A DNA stretch of 64,000 bases from CAVSNH01 sp963729275 (GCA_963729275.1 CAVSNH010000013.1:620001-684000), one strand, 5' to 3'. Counted from the first letter of the stretch, positions 17,479-26,899 are shown. The notes: generated from the sequence alone by a model not told the origin. Numbers and translations: made by a program.

Positions 17479-19221
17479 TCAGACCTCTTCGTAGAGTGCT
17501 TCTCCCCGTCGGAGGCGGCGGGCGATGCGCACGACCTGGGACAGCTCCCGACGGGTCGGCGTGTGGGCAGCCAAGAAGCGAGCCGCGCCGACAAGGATCA
17601 GGGCCGACTCCTCCGATCCCTCGGGCCAGGCGGCGGACTGGCGGACGGCGGCCTCGTAGGTCTGGAACCAATGGAACTCGGCATCTTCGGTGAGCAGCGC
17701 CGAGCCCAGGGCGGCCCACACGCCAGCACGCTCGCCGCCGGCACGCAGCCACTCGAACACGATCGACCCGGCATCGTCCACCAGGCCCTCCTGATCCCAG
17801 CAAACCTGGAGGTCCGCCAGGTCGGGAGGCCCTGCTGACGGGGACCGCTGGGATGGAAGACGGGCCGCCGGCACGTTGAGGAAACGGTCGAGGTAGACGC
17901 GCATGGCCCCCTGGTACACGCCGCGACGAAGCTCGGGTGTAGGAGCCCGGAGGGCCATCTGATGGACGGCGTTGGCCGATGTGAACCCGTGGTGGACGAC
18001 GTCCCAGTCCCCGTGGTCGTTCTGCGTATGGAAGCGGACGAGGCGAAGGGCGGCAGCGTAGGCGACGGCTCGGGCCATCTCTTCGGTGCTGGCCCCGCGG
18101 CCTGCGGCCTCGTCCAACGCGGAGAGCACGTCGGCCGGCTCCTCGCCCAACATCGACCACGCCAGGGCGGCCACGTCCTCGTCACCGTCGAAGGACCGCT
18201 CGGTCGCTCCCTCCGGGCCGCTCGGTTGAGCCTGAACCTTGGCGAGCAGCCGGGGCAGGTCGAAGGGATGGCGCCACTCCCCGGACTCCTCCGACCGGGA
18301 CGCGCCGGCGGTCTGGTGGGCCAGGGACGTGAGCACCGACTCGGCCTGGTCCCACCCGAGATGGTCCAACGCTTCGAAGGCCTTGTTGGTGAAGTCGATG
18401 GTGTGGCCGCCGTCCACGAAGAGATGGTCGGTGACGGCGGCCGCCATGAGGTCGGCGACGTCGGACCGGTCCATCCCCGAAGCGACAGCCGTGGCCAGCA
18501 CGCGCTCGGCGGCGTCGCCGTTCCGGGTGTCGACGAAGCGGCGGTACCAGGTCGCCACTCGTTCGGCCGGCATGGGACGGTCGAGAGGGGTGAGGGGGAA
18601 GCGTGGCGGCCGACCCCGGGTGTCGCCGGAGACGAAGGCGAGGCCGTGCACGAGGGCCAGGCCAAGGTCGTCCGGATCGAGGGACGGCAGGACATTGGCC
18701 ATGGCGGTGAGGACCGTCAGACCTGCCCCCCAACCTGCTGCCCGATTGGCAATCCCGAAGGCCACGCCGGCCCGCAGGGCGGCGGTCGCACCCTCGCCCG
18801 GACCCAGCACCTCGATGAGACCGAGCACGGCCTTGGCCGTGACCAACGTCAGGCCCTGCTCCAAGCCTTCCTCGAGCCTGCGGAGATGGTGGGCGGCGGC
18901 GTCGGTGACCGGACGAAGGACCACGATCACGTCGTCACCGTCGATCTCGACGTCGTGGGCCCGTACGTCGTCGGCGAAGGGGTCGAGGGTCCCACCGGAT
19001 GCCAGGTCGAAGCGGGCATGGTGCCAGTGACACGTCAAGAGCCCGTTCTCGACCGTGCCCCGGTGCAGCGGGAAGCCCATGTGCGGGCACCGGTCGTCGA
19101 CGGCGTAGGCCTGTCCGTCGGAATAGAAGACGCACACCGGCTGGGAGCCGACCTTTCCCGGCAGACAGCCTCTCTTCTGCAGCTCCTCGACGGTCCCGAT
19201 CCTCGCTCGCTCTGCTGCCAT
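17479..19221 (-). CDS. Rieske [2Fe-2S] protein with a long helical C-terminal domain
   Basis: A 580-aa protein. The N-terminal 110 residues are a Rieske ferredoxin domain with cluster ligands C45 and H47 (DRCPHMGFPLHRG) and C64 and H67 (LLTCHWHHARFD). The remaining 470 residues are mostly helical and contain several His-rich stretches (VTDHLFVDGGHTIDF, HTQNDHGDWDVVHHGF) that could bind metal. No standard oxygenase mononuclear-iron motif is recognised. It probably transfers electrons to, or performs, an oxidation. The catalytic identity of the C-terminal part is unknown. Confidence 0.85.
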   Translation of the reverse strand: MAAERARIGTVEELQKRGCLPGKVGSQPVCVFYSDGQAYAVDDRCPHMGFPLHRGTVENGLLTCHWHHARFDLASGGTLDPFADDVRAHDVEIDGDDVIVVLRPVTDAAAHHLRRLEEGLEQGLTLVTAKAVLGLIEVLGPGEGATAALRAGVAFGIANRAAGWGAGLTVLTAMANVLPSLDPDDLGLALVHGLAFVSGDTRGRPPRFPLTPLDRPMPAERVATWYRRFVDTRNGDAAERVLATAVASGMDRSDVADLMAAAVTDHLFVDGGHTIDFTNKAFEALDHLGWDQAESVLTSLAHQTAGASRSEESGEWRHPFDLPRLLAKVQAQPSGPEGATERSFDGDEDVAALAWSMLGEEPADVLSALDEAAGRGASTEEMARAVAYAAALRLVRFHTQNDHGDWDVVHHGFTSANAVHQMALRAPTPELRRGVYQGAMRVYLDRFLNVPAARLPSQRSPSAGPPDLADLQVCWDQEGLVDDAGSIVFEWLRAGGERAGVWAALGSALLTEDAEFHWFQTYEAAVRQSAAWPEGSEESALILVGAARFLAAHTPTRRELSQVVRIARRLRRGEALYEEV

Positions 19222-19313
19222 GCCTCTCTCACCTCTCTGTGCTGCGCCTCTCGGCCATCGGGTCTGCGTCCAACCTTAAGAGCTCAACTGCAGTTGAGGT
19301 CAAGGGGTCGACC

Positions 19314-20159
19314 TCAGCCGGCGAGGAGATCCCGCTCCTCGGCATCGTGGTCCGGCATATACCCGATGGCCTGGTAGATGGCGTTCGACGTGGGATTGGA
19401 CAGGTCGGTGTAGAGCACGACGTGAGCGGCACCGCGATCCATGCCGGCTCCGCTGGCGAGGGCCGCAACCGCCGATCCGTAGCCCCGTCCTCGCCGTTGT
19501 CCCGGGGTGTAGACCGGCCCCACCCGGGCCACGCCGGCGGCGGGCGGGTGCACCCCGGCGACCGACACCGGTTCGCCTCCGTCCTCCCACAGCCAGAACT
19601 GACCGTCGGCCAACCGTCGGCCGGCCACCCCGTCGATGTCGGCGTCGTGGGAGACGTTGTCGGTCTCGGCGAAGAAGGCGTGCAGCCAACCGATGAGGAG
19701 GTCAGCGTCAGCTCCTACGGCCTGTCGTCCGTGGCCCGCCATCCCTTCCGGCGGCCGCAGAGTCCCGAGCACGTACATCCTGGTCCGGACCCGGACGCAC
19801 GAGCCCGCTCCGCCGAGGGCCCCCCAGGCCCCGACGAAGCGCTGCACGGTGACGGCCTCACCGCTCACCCCCGGGAACCGGTGACCGCCGCTCCACAGCG
19901 CGCCAGCCACGGCTTCAGGCACCCCGACCCCCAGCTTCGGGAGGAAGAGGTTGAACGGTGGTGTGTGCATGGCGACGCCCACCAGCTGGCCCCGCTCCTC
20001 GATGAGGATCCACCGTGATCCTGGGTGGAGGGACCGTTGCCCGCTCATCACGCCGTCGACCTCGACGGCGATGACATTGGCCGTGAACGGCTCCGACCGG
20101 AGGAAGGGCTCGGCAATGGTGGCGAACTCGCCGACATCATCGGTGAGGTGGACGACCAT
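19314..20159 (-). CDS. GNAT family N-acetyltransferase
   Basis: A 281-aa protein with a C-terminal GNAT domain: VARVGPVYTPGQRRGRGYGS holds the acetyl-CoA-binding R/Q-x-x-G-x-G/A loop, followed by HVVLYTDLSNPTSNAIYQAI and GYMPDHD. The N-terminal half resembles a degenerate second GNAT fold. The start is the ATG at 20159 (VVHLTDDVGEFATIAEPF). The long open frame upstream of it overlaps the UbiA gene on the other strand and is a shadow. The substrate is unknown. Confidence 0.85.
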   Translation of the reverse strand: MVVHLTDDVGEFATIAEPFLRSEPFTANVIAVEVDGVMSGQRSLHPGSRWILIEERGQLVGVAMHTPPFNLFLPKLGVGVPEAVAGALWSGGHRFPGVSGEAVTVQRFVGAWGALGGAGSCVRVRTRMYVLGTLRPPEGMAGHGRQAVGADADLLIGWLHAFFAETDNVSHDADIDGVAGRRLADGQFWLWEDGGEPVSVAGVHPPAAGVARVGPVYTPGQRRGRGYGSAVAALASGAGMDRGAAHVVLYTDLSNPTSNAIYQAIGYMPDHDAEERDLLAG

Positions 20160-20288
20160 GGCCCATCGTACGACGGCCCGGCTCGCCGTCGGCCGCCTCT
20201 GGGGACCCACACGGCGGGTGCGTCGTGGTCCAGTTGACCTGCGGTTACCGGCCCGTGGATGGCGTCCATCATGGGTAGAGTCGTGACG

Positions 20289-21308
20289 ATGGCGACGACC
20301 GGAACTCGGGGGGACCAGGGTCGTCTGGCGGCGTGGGCCGAGGTCCTGCGCACGACCAACCCGCCCGAGGGTCGCTCCCTCGACTTCGTCTCGCGGTGGC
20401 TCGTCCTCACGAGGGCCGCGGTGCTGCCGATGACCCTGACGGCGGGAGCGATCGCCGCGCTGCTGGCCGTTCGACGGCCGGGCTTCGACACCTGGCTCCT
20501 CGTGCTGGCCATCGTCGGCATCACCTTCGCCCACGTTTCCAACAACCTGATGAACGACCTCTTCGACGCCGAGGTGGGGGCGGACACGGCCGACTACCCG
20601 CGCGCCCTCTATGCCCCCCACCCGGTGCTGTCCGGCATGATCTCGACTCGTCGTCTGGCCGCCGCCTCGCTGGCCGTCAACCTGGTCGACCTCGGCATCC
20701 TCATCGTCCTCACCCTCTTCCGGGGCTGGCCCATCTTGGCCTTCGGCCTCGGCGGCTTCCTCTTGAGCTTCGCCTACACCGCCCCCCCACTGCGGCTCAA
20801 GAAGCGAGGGCTGGGCGAGCCGGACGTGTTCATCGTGTGGGGTCCCCTCATGGTGTGCGGCACCTACTTCGCGGCCGTGGGGAACGTCACGTGGGAGGTG
20901 GCGCTGGCCTCGATTCCCTATGGACTCCTGTGCACGGCCGTGCTCATGGGGAAGCACATCGACAAGGCGACCTACGACGAGCCGCTCGGCATCCGTACCC
21001 TGCCCGTTCGCTTGGGCGAGGCCCGTTCGCGACAGGTCACGAAAGCAATGATGGTGGCCTTCTATGCGCTCGTGATCCTGTGCGTGGCCGTCCGGGCCCT
21101 GCCGTGGCCGTCACTCGTCGCCCTGTTGGCAGTGCCCACCCTGGTCAAGGTCTGGCGGCCGTTCAGCCAAGTGAAACCCGACGCCCCGCCTGAGCGCTGG
21201 CCCATCTGGCCGCTGTGGTTCGCCGGCATCGCCTTCCTCCACACCCGTCGGGCCGGGGCCTTGCTCGTGCTCGGCCTGATCATCGCGGCAGCCGCCAACA
21301 TTCGCTGA
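20289..21308 (+). CDS. UbiA-family prenyltransferase
   Basis: An integral membrane prenyl-diphosphate:acceptor transferase, 339 aa with about eight or nine hydrophobic helices. The first aspartate-rich motif is NNLMNDLFDAEVGAD (N89-D93) and the second is GKHIDKATYDEPLGIRTLP, both needed for magnesium-diphosphate binding. This motif set and length fit MenA-like or other lipoquinone-type enzymes, but the acceptor is not certain. The ATG at 20289 is used; a GTG lies two codons upstream. Confidence 0.88.
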   Translation: MATTGTRGDQGRLAAWAEVLRTTNPPEGRSLDFVSRWLVLTRAAVLPMTLTAGAIAALLAVRRPGFDTWLLVLAIVGITFAHVSNNLMNDLFDAEVGADTADYPRALYAPHPVLSGMISTRRLAAASLAVNLVDLGILIVLTLFRGWPILAFGLGGFLLSFAYTAPPLRLKKRGLGEPDVFIVWGPLMVCGTYFAAVGNVTWEVALASIPYGLLCTAVLMGKHIDKATYDEPLGIRTLPVRLGEARSRQVTKAMMVAFYALVILCVAVRALPWPSLVALLAVPTLVKVWRPFSQVKPDAPPERWPIWPLWFAGIAFLHTRRAGALLVLGLIIAAAANIR

Positions 21309-21500
21309 CGGCCCGCACCCTCCCACCCGACACCCCACACCCCGGCTCCGGCCATGGCGCTGAGAGGCCGGGGGTCCGTGGAAACCCGGGCACGGCCGAT
21401 CCCCCCGTCCGATTGGCTCCCATCTGAGTGGGTACAGATCGAGCCGCCAAACCGCCTCGGGCCTGGTCAGGGCCCGGTCGACGCCGGAAATGGGGTTTTC

Positions 21501-22339
21501 ATGCGTCAGCGACTCATCGTCGCCGGCCTGGCCGTCGCCGCCGGGTCCTTCGTGATCACCGGGTTCGCGCCGTCGGCTCACGCCGGCGCTCGGGCTCAGG
21601 CCGGTCACGGCGACGGGCAAGCCCTGGTCAAGACCACTCGGACGAGGTCCTGCCCGTCCATGGCGGCACCGTCGACAGCCTGAACTGGTCCGGATACGCG
21701 GTCACGCCCGCAACCGACGGCATCACCGCGGTCACATCGACCTTCGTGGTGCCGACGGCGGCCGCCGCGCCACCGGGCTTTGCCGCCACGTGGGCCGGCA
21801 TCGGCGGGTACAGCACTTCCGACCTCATCCAGGCCGGCGTGTCCGAAAACTCGACCCCGAACAACGGGGTCAGCGGGAACCAATACGGAGCCTGGTACGA
21901 GTTGCTGCCCAAGTCGGAGACAGCACTCACGAAGTGCAAGGGCAAGAACAGTTGTCCGGTCGAGCCGGGCGACGACGTGAGCGTGAGCATTGCCGAGGTC
22001 TCCGCCAACCATTGGACGATCGACCTGGCCGACCCGACCGAAGGATGGACATGGTCGAAGACGGTCAAGTACACGTCGTCCGAGTCGTCGGCCGAGTGGA
22101 TCCTCGAGGCGCCGACGGTGGAGGCGCAGACGACCCTGGCCGATGTGGGCACTGTTCACTTCGGGCCCACTTCGACCTACACCGCCGGTGGGCAGACCAA
22201 CACCATGGCCGAGGGTGATCCCACCGAGATCGTCCTGTCGCCCAGTGGTGGCGTCGACGAGGCCACTCCCTCGGCCATCGCCGCCAACGGGCAGTCCTTC
22301 AACGACTGCGCGTACTCCTCCACCTGCGCGGCGCCGTAG
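21501..22339 (+). CDS. Secreted G1 (eqolisin) glutamic endopeptidase, frameshifted after the signal peptide
   Basis: The ATG at 21501 begins a clear Sec signal peptide (RLIVAGLAVAAGSF... ending SAHAGA). About 40 codons on, near 21630-21640, the frame must shift by one base to reach the mature domain, which runs to TAG 22337-22339. That domain has the G1/Peptidase_A4 hallmarks: SLNWSGYAV, the catalytic Gln in DLIQAGVSEN and the catalytic Glu in SAEWILEAPTV. It would be an acid-active extracellular protease. The shift (GQALVKT to SDEVLPVHGG) is a real lesion or a base error. The downstream frame could be expressed only without its signal peptide. Confidence 0.75.
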
Positions 22340-22693
22340 ACCGCCGCCAGACCGGCGTCCGGGAATCGACGCCCCGAGACCAATCCTCAGAGGAAACGCC
22401 CGTCGAGCTGGCCCACGGGACGGCGTCGCAACAGCGCCCGTCCCGTCGGATTGCCCGGCCGCCGTCATGACCCAGGCGACGGGTGGCAGCCCCGGCCACC
22501 GTCGGGCACCTGTGTGAACAATCGGGGAATTTAATGTGACACCAGCGGCGGTGTGGCCCATAATGGCGGGGTGCCGGTGCCGGCGGGGACCGGCACCTTG
22601 GGCGTAACCGGACGGCCGTAGGGCCCTGGCCGTTTCGACCGGGCCGCCCCGCACCGAACCTCCCCCGTCCCCACACCGAGCGTGGAGGTCCCC
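22340..22693. other. 354-base gene-free stretch with a strong stem-loop
   Basis: No convincing coding frame. It ends in the leader of the cupin gene. It contains a perfect 9-bp inverted repeat, GGTGCCGGT (22570-22578) and ACCGGCACC (22589-22597) with a 10-base loop. An AT-richer segment around 22517-22545 holds two TGTGA direct repeats and could carry the promoter. No known riboswitch consensus was recognised. Confidence 0.4.
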
Positions 22694-23218
22694 GTGGCAG
22701 ACGGCGCCGACAGCCCGAGGGTCCCGGGGTTCGAGCCGATCTTCCGTCACCTGAGCGATGCCGACGTCCCGTGGCAGCAGGTACGCGCCATCCGCCGGGC
22801 CGACGGCACGGTGGCGTCCGTGTGGGAGAAGTGGTTGGCATTCTCGCCCGATCCGCTCTACCTGTCCCTCTACGCCAAGTGGGACCCAGGCGTCATCCAG
22901 CGCCGTCACGGGCACCTGAGCCCGCACGTGCTCATGGTGCTCGAGGGGGAGATCCGCTGCGGCGATCGACCCTGCCCGGCGGGGACACACATCGAGCTCC
23001 CCATGGGTGCGGCTTTCGGCCCCTTCGTCGCCGGGCCCGGGGGCGCCGTCCTCTTCGAGGTCATGATGGGCGACCCGCGTGGCTGGGGTGACGACCCGGG
23101 CTCCTTCGAAGAGATGCTGCGGCTTCATGGCGCCGAGGCGCTCCCGGACCCTTCCATCGAACTGCCCGGTTGGCTCGAGGACCTCCGGGGCCGGTGGGCG
23201 CCCGACGAGGCTGGCTAA
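22694..23218 (+). CDS. Cupin-domain protein
   Basis: A 174-aa small-molecule-binding beta-barrel protein. The cupin core is visible: WDPGVIQRRHGHLSPHVLMV with likely metal His residues, then EGEIRCGDRPCPAGTHIELP and the second motif through GAAFGPFVAG. The GTG at 22694 follows GGAGG (22684-22688) by five bases, which fixes the start. It converges on, and overlaps by four bases, the Gfo/Idh/MocA gene. The long leader with a hairpin may regulate it. Confidence 0.75.
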   Translation: MADGADSPRVPGFEPIFRHLSDADVPWQQVRAIRRADGTVASVWEKWLAFSPDPLYLSLYAKWDPGVIQRRHGHLSPHVLMVLEGEIRCGDRPCPAGTHIELPMGAAFGPFVAGPGGAVLFEVMMGDPRGWGDDPGSFEEMLRLHGAEALPDPSIELPGWLEDLRGRWAPDEAG

Positions 23219-24309
23219 GGGCTCTCGACCTCGACGGTCGTGCCCTGGCGGGCCGAGCGGCGAGCCGCGTCGAGGACCATCATCTGGGCGACGCCGTCGA
23301 CGAAGGTGGCCGCCCGTGGTTCCGGGGGGACCTCCTTTCCCAGCATGCGATCACGCAGCACCTCGGCGAGGCGTGTGTACGGCCCGAAGTCCATCCCGTG
23401 ACTGATCATGCGTTCGTACATGGTGGTCACGATCCCCTGCGGCAATGGCGGGGGTATTGCGTCGAACTTTAGGTCGTCGGGAATGGGGACCGTCCGGATC
23501 CCGTCCCGATCGGACACCTTCACCTCGGCGCCGGCTCCCTCCACCCAGGCAGCGCCGCGCGTCCCGGACAGGCGGGTCACCATCATCGGGGGGCCCCAGT
23601 CCCCCGATGTGCTCTGCAGGGTGCCGACCGCGCCCGATTGCATGGTGAAGTGCACGACGAAGCCGTCCTCGGCCAAAAGGTCGGGGCGGCCGGACACGCG
23701 CGGCAGCGAGACGCTCACCGACGCGAACTCGCCCAAGGTCACGCGGATCTGATCGATGACTTGCGATCCGTGCGCGCCCAACCAGCCGCCGCCTTCGGAC
23801 GGGTCGGACCACCAGGCCGGCACTTCGGCCGAGCTGTCGGCGAGGAGTGGGACGTGGAGGAGAAAGGTGGCCAGCCGGGGCTCGCCGATGCTGCCGTCAC
23901 GCACCGTCCGGGCCAACAGCGCTTGGCCAGGGTCCCAGCGGAATTCACAGCCCAACAGGTGCACGATGCCGGCCGCTTCGGCCGCCTCGAGCATGACCCG
24001 GGCCTCCTTCGCATCACGTGCGAACGGCTTCTCGCAGATCACGTGCTTGCCGGCCCCGATGGCGGCCAACGTGATCTCGGCATGGGTGTGGGGCGGGGTG
24101 GCGATTGTCACCGCGTCGACGCCCTCCACCGCAAGGGCCTCGTCCACCGAGGCCAGGCCCAGAGGGATGTCGAAGAGCTTGGCCCGCTCCGCCGTCTTAT
24201 GCGGATCCCGCCCCACGAGGGCTCGGACCTCGAAGCCGGCGGCGCGGAGCGCACGCACGTGGGTCACGCAGCCGAAGCCGGTCCCGACGACGACGACACC
24301 GGAGCTCAC
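23215..24309 (-). CDS. Gfo/Idh/MocA family oxidoreductase
   Basis: A 364-aa NAD(P)-dependent sugar or inositol-type dehydrogenase. The N-terminal Rossmann motif VVVVGTGFGCVTHVRAL, the ATPPHTHAE segment and the catalytic-lysine motif ICEKPFARD are all present. The GTG start at 24309 overlaps the stop of the upstream isomerase gene by four bases, so the two are coupled and likely act on the same carbohydrate. The substrate is unknown. Confidence 0.9.
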   Translation of the reverse strand: MSSGVVVVGTGFGCVTHVRALRAAGFEVRALVGRDPHKTAERAKLFDIPLGLASVDEALAVEGVDAVTIATPPHTHAEITLAAIGAGKHVICEKPFARDAKEARVMLEAAEAAGIVHLLGCEFRWDPGQALLARTVRDGSIGEPRLATFLLHVPLLADSSAEVPAWWSDPSEGGGWLGAHGSQVIDQIRVTLGEFASVSVSLPRVSGRPDLLAEDGFVVHFTMQSGAVGTLQSTSGDWGPPMMVTRLSGTRGAAWVEGAGAEVKVSDRDGIRTVPIPDDLKFDAIPPPLPQGIVTTMYERMISHGMDFGPYTRLAEVLRDRMLGKEVPPEPRAATFVDGVAQMMVLDAARRSARQGTTVEVESP

Positions 24310-25163
24310 GTGGCTTGCCGGATGACGCGTCTCGTGGCCGAAGCCGCCCGCTGCGCTGCCTCGGACGGCCCTGCGCCATGGAGGGCGTCGGAGAAGACCT
24401 CTACCCCGATGGGGGCGGTGGCGCCGATGTCCCGCAACGCCTGCAACAGCGCCACCAGATCGAACTCACCCTCTCCGGGCAGAGCCCGGTCGTGCAGGGT
24501 GGCGTGCATGAGGTCGGCTTCGGCAGCAGCCGGACCGTCGTCGAGCTGCACACCGAGGACCAGCTCGCCGGGAACCTTCCGCAGCTCGTCGATGGTGGTT
24601 CCGGACCGGACGAAGTGCCAGGCATCCACGTTGATCCCACCGTTTTCGGCCCCCGCCGCCTGCACGACCTCGAGGGCGGAACCGAGGTCAGGGATCCGCG
24701 ACCACGGCAACCATTCGATGTGGACGAGCAGGCCGTGCTCAGCCGCCCGCCCGCAGAGTCCGGCGAAGGCTTCGGCCGCCTGGTCGGCGCTCCAGTTCCC
24801 CCCGAAGACGTCGACGGCGTTGAGGGAGCGCGCCCCGACGGCGTCGGCCAGGGCGAAGATCTCCGGTTCGCCGAACCGGAAGACGTCCATGGAGTCGACC
24901 TCGGGCGGGATGTGGACCTCGGCCGCTCCCGGCAACCACCACCACGCCGGGTCCACCTCTCCCACCACCAGACCGTGATCGGCCAGCATGCTCCGCAGGT
25001 CGGCATCCGAGAGCCCGCCGTCCCTGGCCGCCTGGTAGTCGCGGCCCCAGAGCGAGATGGCCGAGAAGCCGGCGGCCGAGGCGGCGGCCAGGCGCTCGTC
25101 AAACGTCGTACGACGCGGAAGGGTCCCCGAGCAGAGGACGAGGTCGATGGCGGAGAGCGCCAT
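24306..25163 (-). CDS. Sugar phosphate isomerase/epimerase (xylose-isomerase-like TIM barrel)
   Basis: A 285-aa AP_endonuc_2-type barrel. It has LAAASAAGFSAISLWGRDY near the N terminus, HIEWLPWSRIPDL as the barrel metal strand, GGINVDAWHFVRSG and the C-terminal PIGVEVFSDAL. This family includes inosose dehydratases and hydroxypyruvate- or sugar-isomerases. It is first in a two-gene operon with the Gfo/Idh/MocA oxidoreductase. The 294 bases upstream (25164-25457) hold no gene I can support and should contain two divergent promoters. Confidence 0.87.
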   Translation of the reverse strand: MALSAIDLVLCSGTLPRRTTFDERLAAASAAGFSAISLWGRDYQAARDGGLSDADLRSMLADHGLVVGEVDPAWWWLPGAAEVHIPPEVDSMDVFRFGEPEIFALADAVGARSLNAVDVFGGNWSADQAAEAFAGLCGRAAEHGLLVHIEWLPWSRIPDLGSALEVVQAAGAENGGINVDAWHFVRSGTTIDELRKVPGELVLGVQLDDGPAAAEADLMHATLHDRALPGEGEFDLVALLQALRDIGATAPIGVEVFSDALHGAGPSEAAQRAASATRRVIRQAT

Positions 25164-25457
25164 CAGCCGGCTCCGACTGGCACAGCCGACCTCTTCACGC
25201 CGGCACGAGGAACTGGCCCATGGGAAGGCCGACCTGTCCGACCACGGCGATGGCCGGTACGGACGATGTCAGCTGGACCCCCCGGATCGCCGATGCCGGT
25301 CACCACGAGCTCCCTTCCACGCTGCTCCTGTCAGGAGCCTGATCCACAACGAAGTCCTGAGACCGAAGGACATTGTTCTGCATCCACTTGTTGCCCGCCG
25401 ACTGCAGCATCCGACGATGGCTGGCCGCTCTCAACCTGTCATACGCTGGACGAAGCG

Positions 25458-25994
25458 ATGGCTCTATTGGGATCTGCCGCACAGGGCGCCGAACTCCGGG
25501 ATGTGCTGAGCGGTTCCGGACCTATCTGCGAGAGGATCCTCGCCACACTGCCCTCGTGGTTCGGGGTGCCGGAGTCAGTCCGGGAGTACGTGGAGGCGGC
25601 CGACCGGTCACCGGCCGTCGTCGCCTCGGTGGCCGACGAGGATGTCGGCATTCTCGTGCTGGCCATCCACGGACCCTACGCCGCCGAGGTCGAGGTCATG
25701 GCCGTCGTGCCCGACCTCCATCGTCGAGGCATCGGTCGTTCGATGCTCGCTCACGCCGAGGCGGCGCTGGCTCATGCCGGCATCGAGTTCCTTCAGGTCA
25801 AGACCCTGAGCCCCCGCAAGCCGGACGAGGGTTACGAGAAGACGCGGGCCTTCTACTTCGCCTACGGATTTCGGCCGCTTCAGGAGCTCCCGAACCTGTG
25901 GGGCCCCGACAACCCGGCGCTGCAGATGATCAAGACGGTGGGTGATCCGACCAACTCGGGCACTCTCGGTCAGCGGTGGTCACTCAGGTGGTGA
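25458..25994 (+). CDS. GNAT family N-acetyltransferase
   Basis: A 178-aa acetyltransferase. Motif A is clear: EVEVMAVVPDLHRRGIGRSM with the R-R-G-I-G-R pyrophosphate loop. It is followed by FLQVKTLSPRKPDEGYEKTR and FYFAYGFRPLQEL, the motif-B tyrosine region. The ATG at 25458 is the first plausible start, and the frame upstream is a shadow of the isomerase. This subgroup, with KTLSP and Y-x-K-T-R-x-F-Y, is common but its substrate is unproven. Confidence 0.85.
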   Translation: MALLGSAAQGAELRDVLSGSGPICERILATLPSWFGVPESVREYVEAADRSPAVVASVADEDVGILVLAIHGPYAAEVEVMAVVPDLHRRGIGRSMLAHAEAALAHAGIEFLQVKTLSPRKPDEGYEKTRAFYFAYGFRPLQELPNLWGPDNPALQMIKTVGDPTNSGTLGQRWSLRW

Positions 25995-26124
25995 CGTCGA
26001 TCGGTGAGCCCTTCCCCCGGAGACGGACGGCCGGCGGGCTTCGGATCCGTTGCCGATCAGCTGCTCGATCAGCAGCCGGCGCTGCACCTGCCCGGTGACC
26101 GGCGTGCAGGGCAGGGCGCCGCGC

Positions 26125-26538
26125 TCACGTTCGGGATCTGTGCCGGACTGTCCGATGCCAGACCACCACGCCGATGACGACCAGTAACAGCCAGGGGACG
26201 TGGACCAGCGGGAAGGTCACCGTCGCAGCCACGGCCACGAACAACACGACGAGTAGCACGGGAACGATCCGCCGACGCCGCGGACGTAGGGGGGCCTCGG
26301 TGGCCAAGGGGGGCAGGTCGTCGAACAGGCCCTCGAGATCGCCGCGAGTGGTCGCCCCCATGGCCCGGTCGAGCCGGGCCTTGAACTCGGGCTGGTCGAG
26401 ACGGCCGTCGGTGAAATGGCGCGAGAGTCGCTCGGCCACGTCGTTCCGCTCGGCGTCCGAGGCCCGGAGGTGCGAGTCGGCGTACGAAGCCGACCGGCGT
26501 CCACTGCTCGGGTACATGGGATCCCATCGGTAGCGCAT
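26125..26538 (-). CDS. DUF1707 (SHOCT-like) domain membrane protein
   Basis: A 137-aa protein. The DUF1707 segment LRASDAERNDVAERLSRHF and GRLDQPEFKARLDRAMGA is followed by a GDLEGLFDDLP motif and two hydrophobic stretches (VPVLLVVLFVAVAATVTF, VPWLLLVVIGVVVWH). A basic RPRRRR junction lies before the first helix. The ATG at 26538 follows GAGAGGAGAAC, a strong ribosome site, ruling out the longer frame. It sits 40 bases after a PspC gene and probably shares its transcript. This pair is typical of actinobacterial envelope-stress loci. Confidence 0.85.
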   Translation of the reverse strand: MRYRWDPMYPSSGRRSASYADSHLRASDAERNDVAERLSRHFTDGRLDQPEFKARLDRAMGATTRGDLEGLFDDLPPLATEAPLRPRRRRIVPVLLVVLFVAVAATVTFPLVHVPWLLLVVIGVVVWHRTVRHRSRT

Positions 26539-26578
26539 GCGTTCTCCTCTCGGATGGGGGCGACGGGTAGCGGGCGAC

Positions 26579-26899
26579 TCAGCGAGCCCGCTCACGGGCA
26601 AGCAGCTCTTCGGCCACGGTCGGGCCCCCGTCTTCGTCGGGGATCACGAGCCACCCGGCGAGGTAGAGGGGGACGGCCAGGCCTCCCATGAAGGCAAGGG
26701 CGACGAAGCCGAGCCGCACCAATGTCGGATCGACGCCCAGGTAGTCGGCCAGCCCGGCGGCCACACCGGCCAGCATCCGGCCCTGGCGAGAGCGGTGGAG
26801 CCGCTCGTCCGGCGTCGGTGGGGCGACAGGTCCAGGGGTGGGCTGCCATTGGTTGTCGGTGGGATCGCGTTCGGTGCTCGTGGAGCTATCGGGTTCCAT
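26579..26899 (-). CDS. PspC domain protein
   Basis: A 106-aa phage-shock-protein-C-type membrane protein. The PspC core LHRSRQGRMLAGVAAGLADY followed by LGVDPTLVRLGFVALAFMGG and YLAGWLVIPDED is complete, preceded by a short disordered Pro/Thr-rich tail. The start at 26899 is chosen over 26956 because upstream residues lack family similarity. It is divergent from a PspC-kinase gene, and two related palindromes lie between them. Confidence 0.87.
   Translation of the reverse strand: MEPDSSTSTERDPTDNQWQPTPGPVAPPTPDERLHRSRQGRMLAGVAAGLADYLGVDPTLVRLGFVALAFMGGLAVPLYLAGWLVIPDEDGGPTVAEELLARERAR

Noticed and set aside
20160..20957. Upstream extension of the GNAT frame on the minus strand
   Set aside because: It overlaps the UbiA gene on the other strand and is unlike any acetyltransferase; the ATG at 20159 fits the domain.
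24105..25457. Long plus-strand frame running into the GNAT gene
   Set aside because: Antisense to the Gfo/Idh/MocA and isomerase genes; only the part from 25458 is GNAT-like.
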